From positions 124,001-188,000 of the forward strand of contig JACCLO010000008.1 of assembly GCA_029448655.1 (NCBI GenBank): a DNA stretch of 64,000 nucleotides, read 5' to 3'. The DNA comes from Wolfiporia cocos. Lineage: Eukaryota; Basidiomycota; Agaricomycetes; Polyporales; Phaeolaceae. Shown in pieces: positions 9,668-22,115 of the stretch (the stretch's first letter is position 1; every line of letters begins with the position of its first letter). The notes below the pieces were generated by a model. That model did no database searches, was not told where the DNA came from, and was given only the letters and a program-made list of their open reading frames with translations. The translations under genes and the position numbers were made by a program.

Positions 9668-10591
9668 CTATACAATCGCGAGTATATCCTCTTCTACCGA
9701 AGTAGTTGAGGGCCCTGCCACCTTGTCAGGTGGTGTTACACCGAAGGCAAAAGAAATTTGTAGCGCTACGCATTCTGCTACTATACGAGCTAAGTCCGTA
9801 CGCCAATCCAAAAAGGAAATACTGCCGAGCTGTTTACAGTACTTTTTCATAATTCTCCAATCTCTATTTGTGATCCTCCCTCGTCTTGCTCTATCCTTTA
9901 CGTTATCCACCAAGTCCTCTAATTCTACTACCATAGTATGGAAACGCATGTCGTTTTCCATATGGAAGCCTGGGTAATTAGGGGGGTGGTTGGCGAGAGG
10001 AGTGAGACGAGTAAGAGTGCCTTCTAGCATGGGAATAACTTGCGCGCATGCTTGGAGAGGCTTCTTCTTCCCGAAAACGAGGGAAGGGTCGAGAATTTGA
10101 TGGTTGGCCGGGACGGATGGTCCGGCCGCCGGACTGGAGAGACGGAGGGCCAGTGAAGAGGCTGCTTGCTTGGCTTCCTTGGCGGCTTGTTTGGCGGCGA
10201 TTCGCTTATTCAGCTTATCGCGGGCGAACTTGAGCTTGTTAATCTCCCGGAGTTCCAGGAGACCTTCCATAGCAGTAATGGACTGTGCTAGCTTCTCTTC
10301 CTCTGTCCAGATACGCTTAGCGAGCGGAACTGGCTTGGGAGGTCGAGGAGCGGGTTTCCCAGCCTCAGCAATGTGCTTTGGCATGTGGACGGGAATCTCC
10401 CAAAGATGGAGCTTCCCAGTGTAATCTTCCTTTACAGGAAGAGTGTACGTGACGTCCTCTGCCCGAGGAATGTCGGCGGTGTCGATGCGGCTGAGAAGGG
10501 ATCGCTTCGCCGGCTTAACGTAGGGGGCAGTAGAGGAGCCACGGGTGCGACGGGTAACGCGGGGCATGATTCTAGAAAGTGCAGCTTTCAT
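9668..10591 (-). CDS. ORF1, uncharacterised leader protein (A, unit 1)
   Basis: 307 aa, intact, on the sense strand 5' of gag with a 101-nt gap. The N terminus is basic and disordered (RVTRRTRGSS), followed by GKLHLWEIPVHMP, a Lys/Ala helical stretch (KLNKRIAAKQAAKEAKQAA) and a C-terminal helical domain of about 110 aa. No known domain is recognised. Element C (28438-29340) and element D (58685-59500) have an ORF in the same place with similar landmarks: GK-x-x-LW-x-I-P near the N terminus, and a [KN]xxDWRIMKKYCKQLG-type helix near the C terminus. Intact retention in three families argues for function in the retrotransposon cycle, possibly RNA or Gag binding, but that is inference. Confidence 0.8.
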   Translation of the reverse strand: MKAALSRIMPRVTRRTRGSSTAPYVKPAKRSLLSRIDTADIPRAEDVTYTLPVKEDYTGKLHLWEIPVHMPKHIAEAGKPAPRPPKPVPLAKRIWTEEEKLAQSITAMEGLLELREINKLKFARDKLNKRIAAKQAAKEAKQAASSLALRLSSPAAGPSVPANHQILDPSLVFGKKKPLQACAQVIPMLEGTLTRLTPLANHPPNYPGFHMENDMRFHTMVVELEDLVDNVKDRARRGRITNRDWRIMKKYCKQLGSISFLDWRTDLARIVAECVALQISFAFGVTPPDKVAGPSTTSVEEDILAIV

Positions 10592-11473
10592 GAGAAACGA
10601 AGTTTCCCAGTGATACGTCCAAGAACAGGAATGAAAGGGATTATGTAAGGTAGGGTAGTGGACTCCTTTTCAGGAGCAAAGAAGGTGTACTACGGGGCAT
10701 AATTACTCTTATGTTGCGCGCAAACCCTGTGCCGAGACGGTGCGGATATTCGCATGACCCTAACGGTCAGAGGCGCCGACTCCAGGGGTAGAGTTGCTGA
10801 CTGCCAGGCCGGTTCCTGGGTCAGATGATTGGGAATCGGATACACGACACCGTCCCGGAGGGACGATGCCGGAAAGTGGCTGGGATTTTACATCCCTTAG
10901 CCTGTCCATGCTTCAACAATGAGGTTGCCGTCTGTAGCCACATGGGTGTCACATCAGGGCTAAAAAACCATTGTCGATCTAAGATCGCGAGACAGCAGCG
11001 CTCCACATCCCGAAGGAGTGGGCCACGCGCTTCTCTTCCAATGGGGCCCCAAATCCGTTTGACCCATGCTCGCACGCCGAGCTGCCCGGAGGACTTATGC
11101 TATTGGCTACCGCGAGTGACCTATGGCAGGGTGATTTTTTACGTCACCCCCCTCACTGCTTTTCCCATAACGGGTTCAAAGCAGGTCCCTTACGCCTGGG
11201 AGGCGGCTTTGGAAAATTCCCATGCCATCATAATGATGACCCTGCGGATAGCGATGGGGCGCTGAACAACGCTTGCCATGACAGGGGGTTGGGCGCACAC
11301 GGGCAGACCGTCCCCTTTTCTCCACAGGCGGGTCTTAACCGCGCATAGTCCAAGCTTGTCAGCGAGGACCATGTCTCCTTGACCCTGGAGTCCGGGTTAG
11401 GTAGACCTCCTGCCTAAAAAGGCGGTGTGGCTTCCCTGGTTGCCAATCCTCTGCCGAGGATGGCGATGTATCC
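10592..11473 (-). other. Family-A unit 1 5' leader, inner part
   Basis: Untranslated leader between ORF1 and the nested solo LTR, GC-rich and hairpin-rich. The sense strand has a hairpin GGGATGTAAAATCCC (about 10880-10895), followed about 40 nt later by TGTATC; the same arrangement occurs in C and D leaders. CTCCTGAAAAGGAG (10663-10676) is a perfect stem-loop upstream of the ORF1 ATG. Short ORFs here are not supported. The leader resumes at 12068-12206. Confidence 0.6.
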
Positions 11474-12062
11474 TGTCACAGACTTACCTGTCTGTGCGAC
11501 CCTGGACTCAGGGGAACCCTCACAAGCCTGTATAGACGTGAGCCAGCGGCCACGACGAACTCATACGGCCAACCCTAGGTGAACTCATAAGTCCATCCCG
11601 AGGGTGCTCAGCCACCTAAGGCCCCGCAGCCGTCGCAGTCGCCGACCTTCAGACTAGGCAGACAAGATGAGGCCCCGGGCCAGCAGTAACGCAGACAGAT
11701 GGTAAGAGAGGAGCATTACGCTCATTGACGAGAATCCTAAAGATGGGGCTGTAAGGCCACCATCTTGTCGTATATATACATGTGTGAGCGTAGTACCTAC
11801 GAGCCCAGCCCTAAAGTAATGGTCCGTTCGCATTATCTACAGGGCACATGACAAGTAACGCTACATGTAACAATGTGACCATGAGAGACCGTATGAGGAG
11901 GCGCGCGCTACCCTACAGTGCTAACCGATGCAGTCAGGTGATCTATATACTCGAGAGCTAACGTGAGACAAAGCGTTAGTGTAGCGGAGCGGCGTACGCC
12001 TAGCGCCGCCCATACAGCTAACGTGAGTGGAGTCAGGTACCCCCCCAGGGATATCCGTGACA
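11474..12062 (-). repeat. Solo LTR (G-type) in family-A unit 1 leader
   Basis: 589 bp with termini TGTCACAG and CCGTGACA, flanked by the duplication TATCC (11469-11473 and 12063-12067). Minus-strand TATA box near 11780, followed by stem AAGATGG-GG/CCCCATCTT and TTTAGGATTCTCG, resembling LTR 441-998 and LTR 61668-62228. Confidence 0.85.
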
Positions 12063-12193
12063 TATCCCCCAGATCTCAACTATCACCCCAATCGCCTTGT
12101 CAGGCAGAAAGGGATGTGCGCAGCAACAAGTAATACACCCCTGTAGGATAGAAACCCAGGCCCAAGCGCAAGCGCAAGGGCGGGGGTAGGGGC

Positions 12194-12204
12194 AGATTTG
12201 TTCT
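12194..12204 (-). promoter_or_regulatory. Self-priming site, family-A unit 1
   Basis: AGATTTGTTCT (plus strand) is two bases inside the LTR at 12207 and complementary over 11 nt to AGAACAAATCT inside the same LTR. The identical arrangement in unit 2 is at 22103-22113 and 22237-22247, the latter 34 nt from the TATATAAG box. Confidence 0.75.
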
Positions 12205-12206
12205 TA

Positions 12207-12905
12207 TGACACAAACAAGGTTGTGGGACTCACACTATAGCTTGATAACGACTTGAAGGAGTTGTTGAAACTGGTGAGGAAACGCTTGTAGGCGCAGTAG
12301 AGATGTTATGTGACTATGCGATAGCAGAGAACAAATCTAAGGCTTATCCGCAGTGATAGCCCTACTTATATACATGCATTGTTTGGTTACCAGTAAGGGA
12401 GCCAAACATGAAGACGGTCTGTGCGCAGACATAACTAATACAGCTAAGTCGTAAACTACAATAGACCATGCGTGCCGGTAATGGCCGCACCAGTAAGATC
12501 GTTTGTTTGGACCGTAGGTCCATGTTGTGGAAGTGGCTGTAGCTACGTTAGTAAGCCATGCATGTGATTCTTATATACCGGTATCGGGATATGAGTAATC
12601 GTAGAGGCATTGGCATGTGATAACGAGCGGGCCGCTTATCCAATTGTACTGACATAGCCCGGTATTCGGGATATGAGTAAGGCGCGTGACACCGGAGGTT
12701 AGTCCGCTGAGTCATTGACGCGTACAAACGTGTTATGTACGTGTTGTTATGACAAGTGGACGTATACCGCGTTGTGTACGTGTTGTTTGGTCGCGTGTAC
12801 GTGTAGACGGGCGCTTAGCAGCGTAAACGTCTACAAGGTCGTAGAAATACCAGATAAATAGGTAAAAATACGGGAAAAATAGTGGCATGTCCCAAAACTG
12901 TGACA
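12207..12905 (-). repeat. Central LTR shared by family-A units 1 and 2
   Basis: 699 bp. It serves as 5' LTR of unit 1 (leader to its left) and 3' LTR of unit 2 (polypurine tract to its right). The bases next to it are element sequence on both sides, with no target duplication, as expected for the product of LTR recombination. Confidence 0.9.
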
Positions 12906-12944
12906 TTACCCCCTCTTCAGGTTTCATTGTCCCTAATGAGACGA

Positions 12945-15900
12945 TTACTTTCCTGTGGAGCCGAATCCACCAGTACCGCGCTCGGATTTAATCTTTTCAA
13001 AGTAAGATTTTCCGTGTAGAGTAATGTGCGGGTCCTTAGCAACTTCGCAGATGAGCTGAGCAATCTTATCACCGGCCCGAATATCAATAGATATATCGGA
13101 GTGGTTCCGGAGAATAATGATTACTTCGCCTTGGTAATCGTGGTCGATAACGCCACCCATTACGTCTATGCCTTTGCGGGCAAGACTAGAGCGGGGGGCG
13201 ATACGTCCGTAAGTGCCGAAAGGTACCTGGATTTTCAGTTTGGTATTGTATTCTGTCTGCCCGTGAGCTGGCAGAACGTCGCCTGTTGCAGTGTACAGGT
13301 CAAACCCAACCGAGTCCTTGGTTCCCTTTTCCGGCATTCGGCCGCCTTCACCGACTACGATTTTCAAATCCGCATTTTGGTTAGTGTCCGCTGACATCCA
13401 TCCCCCGTCGGGGTGTCTAACCATGCGCTGCTTAGGATCCTTCGCAAATTTTTCGCGATACTGCGGCCAGTCATCTGGCCACGTGCATTCGTCGGCTTCC
13501 CAGTCGTCGCTGTCAGGGTCGAAGACATGAACTGCTTCTTTCCTTCTAGCTGATCGCCTGAGGGGGACATCCTGCATTGGAATGGCATGTGAGGCCTTGT
13601 ATTCCTGCAGAATGTCGTATGCCGTGTCGAGATCGGCTTCGCGTACCCAGGAGTCGTCATTGATACCGAACCCTTTCCATCGGATTCTGTATTCAACTCT
13701 TCCTGCACAGAGACGATGATCTAAGATCTTCTCGACTTCCCATAACTCCTCGCCGTCGACCATTTCTGGTTGAGGCTCTGGTTTTTTCTGATGCACCGGG
13801 TCCTTGTACATGACCAACTTGGAAGCGTGGAATACTGGGTGGTAAGCCCTGTATTGCTCGTCCATGTGTACCCTAAAGGTGACCGGAGATAATTGTTCAA
13901 TTATCTTAAATGGTCCCAGATAGCGTGGGCTAAGACTTCTTTCGGAGTCTTGCCAGCTACGGGCGTCAACGAGAACTTTGTCGCCGACTTTAAACGGTAC
14001 CGAGCGCTTGTGTTGATCGTAGTACCAAGACCAGCGTTCAGCAGCCAATTTCATTGCTGCCTTAGCTTGTTCTTGTGCTGACCATCTTTCGTAAGCAATG
14101 ACATTTAGGTCCGTGTATGGTGTTGGACGTAAATTCGTAGGTCCTGCATTAGGGTGCCTTCCTAGTTCGACAAAGAATGGGCTATTCTTTGTTGTCTCAC
14201 TAGCCGCATTGTTGTACGCGAATTCAGCCGTTGGGAGAAACCATGACCAGTTATCCTTTTGAATAACATCGATGTAACATCTAAGATATTGTTCCAGGAT
14301 CTGGTTAACTCTCTCCGTCTGGCCATCCGCTTGCGGGTGATAGGCGGTTGTCATTGACCGTTGGATTCCCAATTGCTCACACCATCCCTTGAATAAGGCG
14401 GCTGCGAATTGCGGGCCTCTATCCGAAATGATTTGTTTCGGAAGTCCGTGGTTCGGATAAATCCGAAGGTACAGGAGGTTCGCTAATTCTTTTGCCGTTA
14501 TCTTGTCTGACGTGGGAATGAAGTGTGCTCGTTTGGTAAGCCGGTCCACTATTACCATAATAGCATTGAATTGTTTCAATTCGCCGCTGGGTGGTAGGTG
14601 GACGATAAGGTCAATTGTGACGGTGTCCCAAGGTGCTTCCGGAACTGGGAGCGGTTGCAGGGGTCCGTACGGGGTCTGGTTGTGGTTCTTCATGCGTTGA
14701 CATGTGTCACAACCTTCCACGTATTGCTTTACCATCGTGGTCATTCCAGGCCACCAGTAATTACGTGATAGAAGTTCATAGGTCTTCCATCGTCCGAAGT
14801 GTCCGGCCGTCACATGGTCATGATGTAACTCCAGAATCTTCGTGCGCAATTCCTTAGGCTCTTTTGGAACGTACACTTTTCCTCGTCTGAGGAGTAATCC
14901 GGCCTCCATGTTCCATTCCTGGAGATCTTTACCGAATTCCTTGGGACCACTTTTCAGTAGTTCCTGGTAATCCTTGGTAATCTGATCGTCCATGAGGGCT
15001 TGTCGGATTTGTCTGAGAAGGTCCTCGTCGCCTGATTGTATCTCTTGCTGTGACGCTTCTAGCGCCCTAACCGTAAAGTATTCCGGTTTCAGCAAAATTT
15101 GATCGCGATTGTCGAGTTCCACCCCCTCTTCATGGTCTGGCCTCCGTGACAGAGGGTCAGCCGTGAGCATTGTTTTACCGGGTTTGTGACACATGGTGAA
15201 GTTGAACCTTGTCAGGTAAAGACTCCAACGTGCCTGTCTCCGGGTTAGCCGTTGTGCCGATTTGAAATATGTCAGATTGAGATGATCCGACCATACTTCA
15301 AATTTGTGTGGGTGTCCTTCGAGGTAATGTCTCCATTCCTCTAGAGCGCGGATGATTGCGAGCAACTCCTTATCGTAAATCTCATAGTTCCTTTCGGGTG
15401 CTGATAGAGATTTCGAGTAAAAGGCTACCGGGTGCCAGAGCTTATCCTCCGAAGAGTATTGCGATAGCACTGCACCAGTTGCGTAATCGGAAGAATCCGC
15501 TTCCACGCGGAACGGGGACTCCTGATCTGGGATCCGGAGTATTGGAGCCGATGTGAAAGCTTCCTTGAGAGTTTGGAAGGCTTCCGCTTGTTCGGGTCCC
15601 CAATTCCACTGCGTGTTTTTCTTGGACAGTTCGGTTAACGGCTTAACCACTTTGGAGAAGTCTTTAATGAACCGACGGTAGTAGTTGGCGAAGCCAACAA
15701 AGGCCTGGACGTCCTTCACCTTGGCAGGTGTAGGCCAGTCCATTACGCCGGCTACCTTCTTAGGGTCCATTTCGACTTTTCCTTTGGAAATGATCATTCC
15801 CAGGTATTCAATACTGCTTTGTTCGAAGAAGCACTTTTCAGGCTTCGCGAACAAGTCGTTGTCTTGCAAGATTTGTAATACTTGCTTGACAATACGACGG

Positions 15901-17488
15901 TGTTCCAACAGGTCGTTTCCGAACACAAGGATGTCGTCTAGGTAGACAATGACCTTTCCTTCTCTGATAAGGTCACCTAGAATATCGTTCATCATGTGTT
16001 GGAACGTGCTGGGTGCATTACAAAAACCGAAGTACATGACTACAGCTTCGTAAAGGCCGTTAGGCGTAATGAATGCGGTCTTCCATTCATCTCCCTCCTT
16101 GATTCTTACGTTGTTGTAACCCCAACGCAAGTCGAGCTTCGTGAATATCGAAGCCTGGCTAAGCTTATCGATAAGCTCGTCTATGCGTGGGAGAGGGTAC
16201 CTGTTTTTAATGGTCAAGTCGTTTACTTTCGGTAATCGACTACCATTCGGGCTCCGCTGTCTTTTTTAGGGACGAAGAAGACCGGGCTCGCGATCGGAGA
16301 TTTCGAGTGTCGGATGTAGCCCTTTCGTAACTCTTCCTGAATCCACTGATCTAGCGAGTTCGCTTCCTGAGGAGACATCTTGTATGCCTTACTCGGGGGC
16401 GGTAGTACCGCGTCATCGGGGAAGTCGATGGCGTGGTCGTATGGTTTCCGCTCGGGCATCCTTTCGGATGCGCGCTGAGAAAATACCGTGGGACCAAACT
16501 CCTGGTATTCCTCCGGAACCAAGGATTTCCATTTCTGGAGATTCGCATCTGTCAGGAATTCATCATCTGACTTCTCCGTTATCGACTGAATGGCGTCGAT
16601 AAGGAGTTCCGTTCCTTCGTCAAGGGTGTTCACCCAAGCGACAAAGGGATTCTCAGGCTCCTCTAAGCCGAGAAAATCTATTGGAAAGTCGTTGATGATC
16701 TGATAGATGTTGCGGGGTTCGATTTCATCTTCTTCCTCAGAAATCGAAACCCGTTTGCCATGTTTGCATTTTTCCGTACACCGATATGTGAAGGTTCCTT
16801 CCGGCCAGTTGAAGTCCGGGTTGTGTTTCAGGAACCAGTCATATCCGAGGATCACATCCGCATTCTGTACGTCCATTACGTACAAGAATTCGGTGGACTT
16901 GTGTTCCTCGTGCACCATATAAGCTTTTACTGCCATATTGATATTACCGGCGGTATTAGAGGTACCGTCGGCGTTACAAATCTCAAGAGGTGAAGGTAGT
17001 TTCTGAGTAACTAACTTCTCCTCATGGACGAGTTTCTTATCGATGACGCTTATTGATGCATCGGTGTCGATTAATGCCATGGCGTTAACCTTCTTTCCAT
17101 ATACCCACAGTTCCACTTCGATAGAGAACGATTTATTGTCGTCTCGAGAATCGTTTCCATGTACACTTATACAAAGTAAAAACTTCAGCGCGGTGGGGTC
17201 AGGATGAAAGTATTGTACAGGAGGGGCACGTGTAGCTAGTGTCCTTGTCCTCCGGGCAAAGTCCGTTGCCGAGTTACCGAATATTCCGAGATGGGATACC
17301 GAGTGACGTACGACCGCCTTATCTTCCCACAAGATAAGGGGTCTCTGTGAAGCCTCTTCGTAGAGGTGCGCTTCTTCAGGGCGCTGTACACTCCCAGCCG
17401 CTGCGGGGCTGGTGCGTTCTTCACAGAACGTCTTCGAGACGTGTGGTGGGGGCGAGGGGAACCGAGAGGGTCCCGACTGTGGCGACAT
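12945..17488 (-). pseudogene. pol: Pol of family-A unit 2, frameshifted
   Basis: Same domain order as the unit 1 pol. The 3' part (12945-16217: RT, RNase H, integrase, chromodomain, dUTPase) is open and almost identical to unit 1. A one-base deletion near 16230 (TTTCGG where unit 1 has TTTCCGG) breaks the frame between the VVDYRK and VNDLT motifs of RT. Upstream (16223-17488) protease is open but has LIDTDAS instead of LIDTGAS, losing the conserved Gly after the catalytic Asp-Thr. Small indels lie near 17155-17190 and the ATG at the gag junction is ACG. Not expected to be active. Confidence 0.88.
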
Positions 17489-19432
17489 TGGTGGCGGGGG
17501 CCGAGGGTCCTGCTGAGCTTGAGTCAGCCGTTACTTCTTCCCAGATGTATCGGGCACGATATGTCTTGCCATCCGCGGGGGGCGCCGAGTACGGCTTCTT
17601 GCCAGAAGCCTGTCCCTTTCCACTACCCGAAGGAGCAGCCGTGGTCTTCCCAGACGCGGCAGCTGCATCCTTCGCCCTTTGTTGTTCGGCCCGCTGAGCG
17701 GCAGGCACGAACGTTCCCGCGGCCTTGTCTGCCGCAAGCTTAGGACACTTGTTGAAGTAGTGTCCCATCTGCTTGCAGTAAGTGCAGACGGGCGTTGCAG
17801 GGTTGGTTCGGCAGCGGGCTTCTTGGCAGGGCGCCTTTCCCTTGTCCTTCTTTTTCTCCGACTTCTTTGCAGAAGCTGGAGGACGTCTCCTTCTTTTCGG
17901 CAGGTGCCGAGTCCTTCTTGCCGGCCTTCTCGAAGATAGAACCCTTGATCTTGTCTGGATAGGATGTTTGGTACATTCTCCAGAGCAAAGTCGATAAGGG
18001 GCTCGATGTCGGTGGGGGCCTTGAAGAACGGGGTCTTGCCGAGGACGTTTAAGGTGTCCTTAACCTTTTCGGGAGAGTCTTCGGTGAACTCCCACACCAG
18101 AGTCTCGTTGGCGGTTTCCGATAGGCGGCCGAGGGTACGGAACCGTTCGCAGTAATTGAAATAGTTCGATTCGGCGAGTTCCTTGCCCTTCGGTACCGTA
18201 GTAGCCTCGGAATCTCCTTCTTGGCTATCTCCTTATCCGTCATTTTCCCATATTGCACCATTACGGATTTGGTGAAGTCCTCCCAGGTGCCGAGAGGTTC
18301 ACCGTTTCCTGCCTTCTTGATGAGAGGCGAGAAAAATTTGTATGCGTCCCCTGTGACGCGGAAGAGGGCCGTGGTGATACGGTCATGGTCGTCGTAGACC
18401 CTGAGCGTACCGAAGTACAGACCCATCTTCTCCACCCATTCCTGTGCGGTCACCTTTCCAGATGATCCAGAGAATTCTGGGGGAGGGGGGATTTTCAGGT
18501 GTTGAGGCAGACCTGGAATCTGCGGGGCGACGGCTGCTGCAGCGGCGGCTGCAGCTTGTGCGGCGGCAGCGGCCTCGGCTGCACGGGTTGAGCATTGCCG
18601 GGGGCCGGTGCTGGGTTCTTCCGGGGGCGTGCGGACGCCGGGAGGGTTGGGAACGGAGGGATTCTTGCGAATCCTCCGAAGTTCTTCCTCAACTTTCTCC
18701 ATGCGCTCGGCGAACGCATCCTCGAGGTCGTCGAGCCGGGACCGGTAGTCCTTTTGGAGCTCCTTTTCCAGCGTGGTGAATTTGGCGGTGTACTCCTGTC
18801 GGAGTTCCTTGCCGAGGTCCACCAGAGTGGACAACACCTCGTTCCGGACCGAATTGACCGCTTCGTGTAGCTCGTCTTGGGCCTTCTGTTCAATTGCCCT
18901 GGATTGCCCAGCCAGGGAGTCGATTCTGCCATGGATGCGCTCTAGGCGGGCGTGCACCATTCGACCGAGGACGTCGGTGGTGTCATGGCTTATTGCCGCT
19001 CCTCATTGGACGGCAGCATCGAGAATTGCCCCATGTAGGGACCCATCCACCTTGTGTTGTTCCTCATCCGGGAGGTACGACTTTAGGTTATTTTCGACCG
19101 CCACGTTGGTCATCCGCATTGGCCCCGAAAACTCTCTTTCCAGAGTAGTTACGGGTCCGATTGGACGCGTGTGTCGAGCCGGGGGGTACCCGGCGATGGG
19201 GGTTCCTGGGCGTGTGCCCATGGGGTTGGTCGGAGAGTCCCTTTGCGGGGGAGCGAACTCCAGTACATTCCTCTTCTCCTTCCTCTTCTTCTCCTTCTTC
19301 CTCGCTTAGGTGCTCCAGCGTCACCAGTTGCTGAGTTCCCGAGGGACCAGCTACCGGGGTCACCGGACCTTCTGAGCGGAGGCGCATCTTGCGGGGAGCG
19401 AGGGGGGTGCTAACGGAGGAGGTGGAAGACAT
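17421..19432 (-). pseudogene. gag: Gag of family-A unit 2, multiply frameshifted
   Basis: Recognisable along its length by comparison with unit 1: coiled coil, Ala-rich linker, capsid-like region and CTYCKQMGHYFNKC knuckle near 17770. Single-base indels shift frame near 17815, 17870, 17975, 18190, 18212, 18590 and 19265. The in-frame TGA of unit 1 is also present (ORF ends at 19003). Decay is much heavier here than in the flanking parts of unit 2. Confidence 0.85.
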
Positions 19433-19575
19433 TTGTGAATCTGTTTGTGACGAATGTTAGTTTCCGGTTACTCATTGTCTTAGATTCTTAAGAAGGGATT
19501 GGTTTGAAAGCTGCAACTTTCGTTATAGATCACACTCGCACTCTATTTCAGAGTTAAAAGATGATAGTATTTCTA

Positions 19576-20500
19576 CTATACAATCGCGAGTATATCCTCT
19601 TCTACCGAAGTAGTTGAGGGCCCTGCCACCTTGTCAGGTGGTGTTACACCGAAGGCAAAAGTAATTTGTAGCGCTACGCATTCTGCTACGATACGAGCTA
19701 AGTCCGTACGCCAATCCAAAAAGGAAATATTGCCGAGCTGTTTGCAATACTTTTTCATAATTCTCCAGTCTCTATTGGTGATCCTCCCCCGTCTCGCTCT
19801 ATCCTTTACGTTATCCACCAAGTCCTCTAATTCTACTACCATAGTATGGAAACGCATGTCGTTTTCCATATGGAAGCCTGGGTAATTAGGGGGGTGGTTG
19901 GCGAGAGGAGTGAGACGAGTGAGAGTGCCTTCTAGCATGGGAATAACTTGATCGCATGCTTGGAGAGGCTTCTTCTTCCCGAAGACGAGGGAAGGGTCGA
20001 GAATCTTGTGGTTGGCCGGAACGGAAGGTCCGGCCGCCGGGCTGGAGAGACGGAGGGCCAGTGAAGAAGCTGCTTGCTTGGCTTCCTTGGCGGCTTGTTT
20101 GGCGGCGATTCGCTTATTCAGCTTATCGCGGGCGAGCTTGAGCTTGTTGAGTTCCCGGAGTTCGATGAGATTCTCCATGGCGGTAATGGAAGCTGGCTAG
20201 CTTCTCTTCCTCTGTCCAGATACGCTTAGCGAGCGGAACTGGCTTGGGAGGTCGAGGAGCGGGTTTCCCAGCCTCAGCAATGTGCTTTGGCATGTGGACG
20301 GGAATCTCCCAAAGATGGAGCTTCCCAGTGTAATCTTCCTTTACAGGAAGAGTGTAGGTGACGTCCTCTGCCCGAGGAATGTCGGCGGTGTCGATGCGGC
20401 TGAGAAGGGACCGCTTCGCCGGCTTGACGTAAGGGGCAGTAGAGGAGCCACGGGTGCGACGGGTAACGCGGGGCATGATTCTAGAAAGTGCAGCCTTCAT
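19576..20500 (-). pseudogene. ORF1 of family-A unit 2, one frameshift
   Basis: Homologue of the ORF1 at 9668-10591. The N-terminal part (20123-20500) and C-terminal part (19576-20178) lie in different frames because of an extra base near 20190 (GGAAGCTGGC versus GGACTGTGC in unit 1). Apart from this, the protein is almost the same. Confidence 0.85.
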
Positions 20501-22115
20501 GAGAAACGAAGTTTCCCAGTGATACGTCCAAGAACAGGAATGAAAGGGATTATGTAAGGTAGGGTAGTGGACTCCTTTTCAGGAGCAAAGAAGGTGTACT
20601 ACGGGGCATAATTACTCTTATGTTGCGCGCAAACCCTGTGCCGAGACGGCGCGGATATTCGCATGACCCTAACGGTCAGAGGCGCCGACTCCAGGGGTAG
20701 AGTTGCTGACTGCCAGGCCGGTTCCTGGGTCAGATGATTGGGAATCGGATACACGACACCGCCCCGGAGGGACGATGCCGGAAAGTGGCTGGGATTTTAC
20801 ATCCCTTAGCCTGTCCATGCTTCAACAATGAGGTTGCCGTCTGTAGCCACATGGGTGTCACATCAGGGCTAAAAAACCACTGTCGATCTAAGATCGCGAG
20901 ACAGCAGCGCTCCACATCCCGAAGGAGTGGGCCACGCGCTTCTCTTCCAATGGGGCCCCAAATCCGTTTGACCCATGCTCGCACGCCGAGCTGCCCGGAG
21001 GACTTATGCTATTGGCTACCGCGAGTGACCTATGGCAGGGTGATTTTTTACGTCACCCCCCTCACTGCTTTTCCCATAACGGGTTCAAAGCAGGTCCCTT
21101 ACGCCTGGGAGGCGGCTTTGGAAAATTCCCATGCCATCATAATGATGACCCTGTGGATAGTGATGGGGCGCTGAACAACGCTTGCCATGACAGGGGGTTG
21201 GGCGCACACAGGCAGACCGTCCCCTTTTCTCCACAGGCGGGTCTTAACCGCGCATAGTCCAAGCTTGTCAGCGAGGACCATGTCTCCTTGACCCTGGAGT
21301 CCGGGTTAGGTAGACCTCCTGCCTAAAAAGGCGGTGTGGCTTCCCTGGTTGCCAATCCTCTGCCGAGGATGGCGATGTATCCTGTCACAGACTTACCTGT
21401 CTGTGCGACCCTGGACTCAGGGGAACCCTCACAAGCCTGTATAGACGTGAGCCAGCGGCCACGACGAACTCATACGGCCAACCCTAGGTGAACTCATAAG
21501 TCCATCCCGAGGGTGCTCAGCCACCTAAGGCCCCGCAGCCGTCGCAGTCGCCGACCTTCAGACTAGGCAGACAAGATGAGGCCCCGGGCCAGCAGTAACG
21601 CAGACAGATGGTAAGAGAGGAGCATTACGCTCATTGACGAGAATCCTAAAGATGGGGCTGTAAGGCCACCATCTTGTCGTATATATACATGTGTGAGCGT
21701 AGTACCTACGAGCCCAGCCCTAAAGTAATGGTCCGTTCGCATTATCTACAGGGCACATGACAAGTAACGCTACATGTAACAATGTGACCATGAGAGACCG
21801 TATGAGGAGGCGCGCGCTACCCTACAGTGCTAACCGATGCAGTCAGGTGATCTATATACTCGAGAGCTAACGTGAGACAAAGCGTTAGTGTAGCGGAGCG
21901 GCGTACGCCTAGCGCCGCCCATACAGCTAACGTGAGTGGAGTCAGGTACCCCCCCAGGGATATCCGTGACATATCCCCCAGATCTCAACTATCACCCCAA
22001 TCGCCTTGTCAGGCAGAAAGGGATGTGCGCAGCAACAAGTAATACACCCCTGTAGGATAGAAACCCAGGCCCAAGCGCAAGCGCAAGGGCGGGGGTAGGG
22101 GCAGATTTGTTCTTA
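20501..22115 (-). other. Family-A unit 2 5' leader with nested solo LTR
   Basis: Near-identical copy of 10592-12206. It includes the GGGATGTAAAATCCC hairpin and the 589-bp solo LTR at 21383-21971 with the same TATCC duplications (21378-21382, 21972-21976). Only a handful of base changes separate it from unit 1. No coding sequence is supported. Confidence 0.75.
21383..21971 (-). repeat. Solo LTR (G-type) in family-A unit 2 leader
   Basis: Same insertion, site and TATCC duplication as 11474-12062 in unit 1. It shows that the two units descend from one element that already carried the solo LTR. Confidence 0.85.

Noticed and set aside
12207..22115. Unit 2 as a simple assembly duplicate of unit 1
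   Set aside because: It carries many independent indels and substitutions, so it is a real second copy, although the arrangement still merits long-read confirmation.
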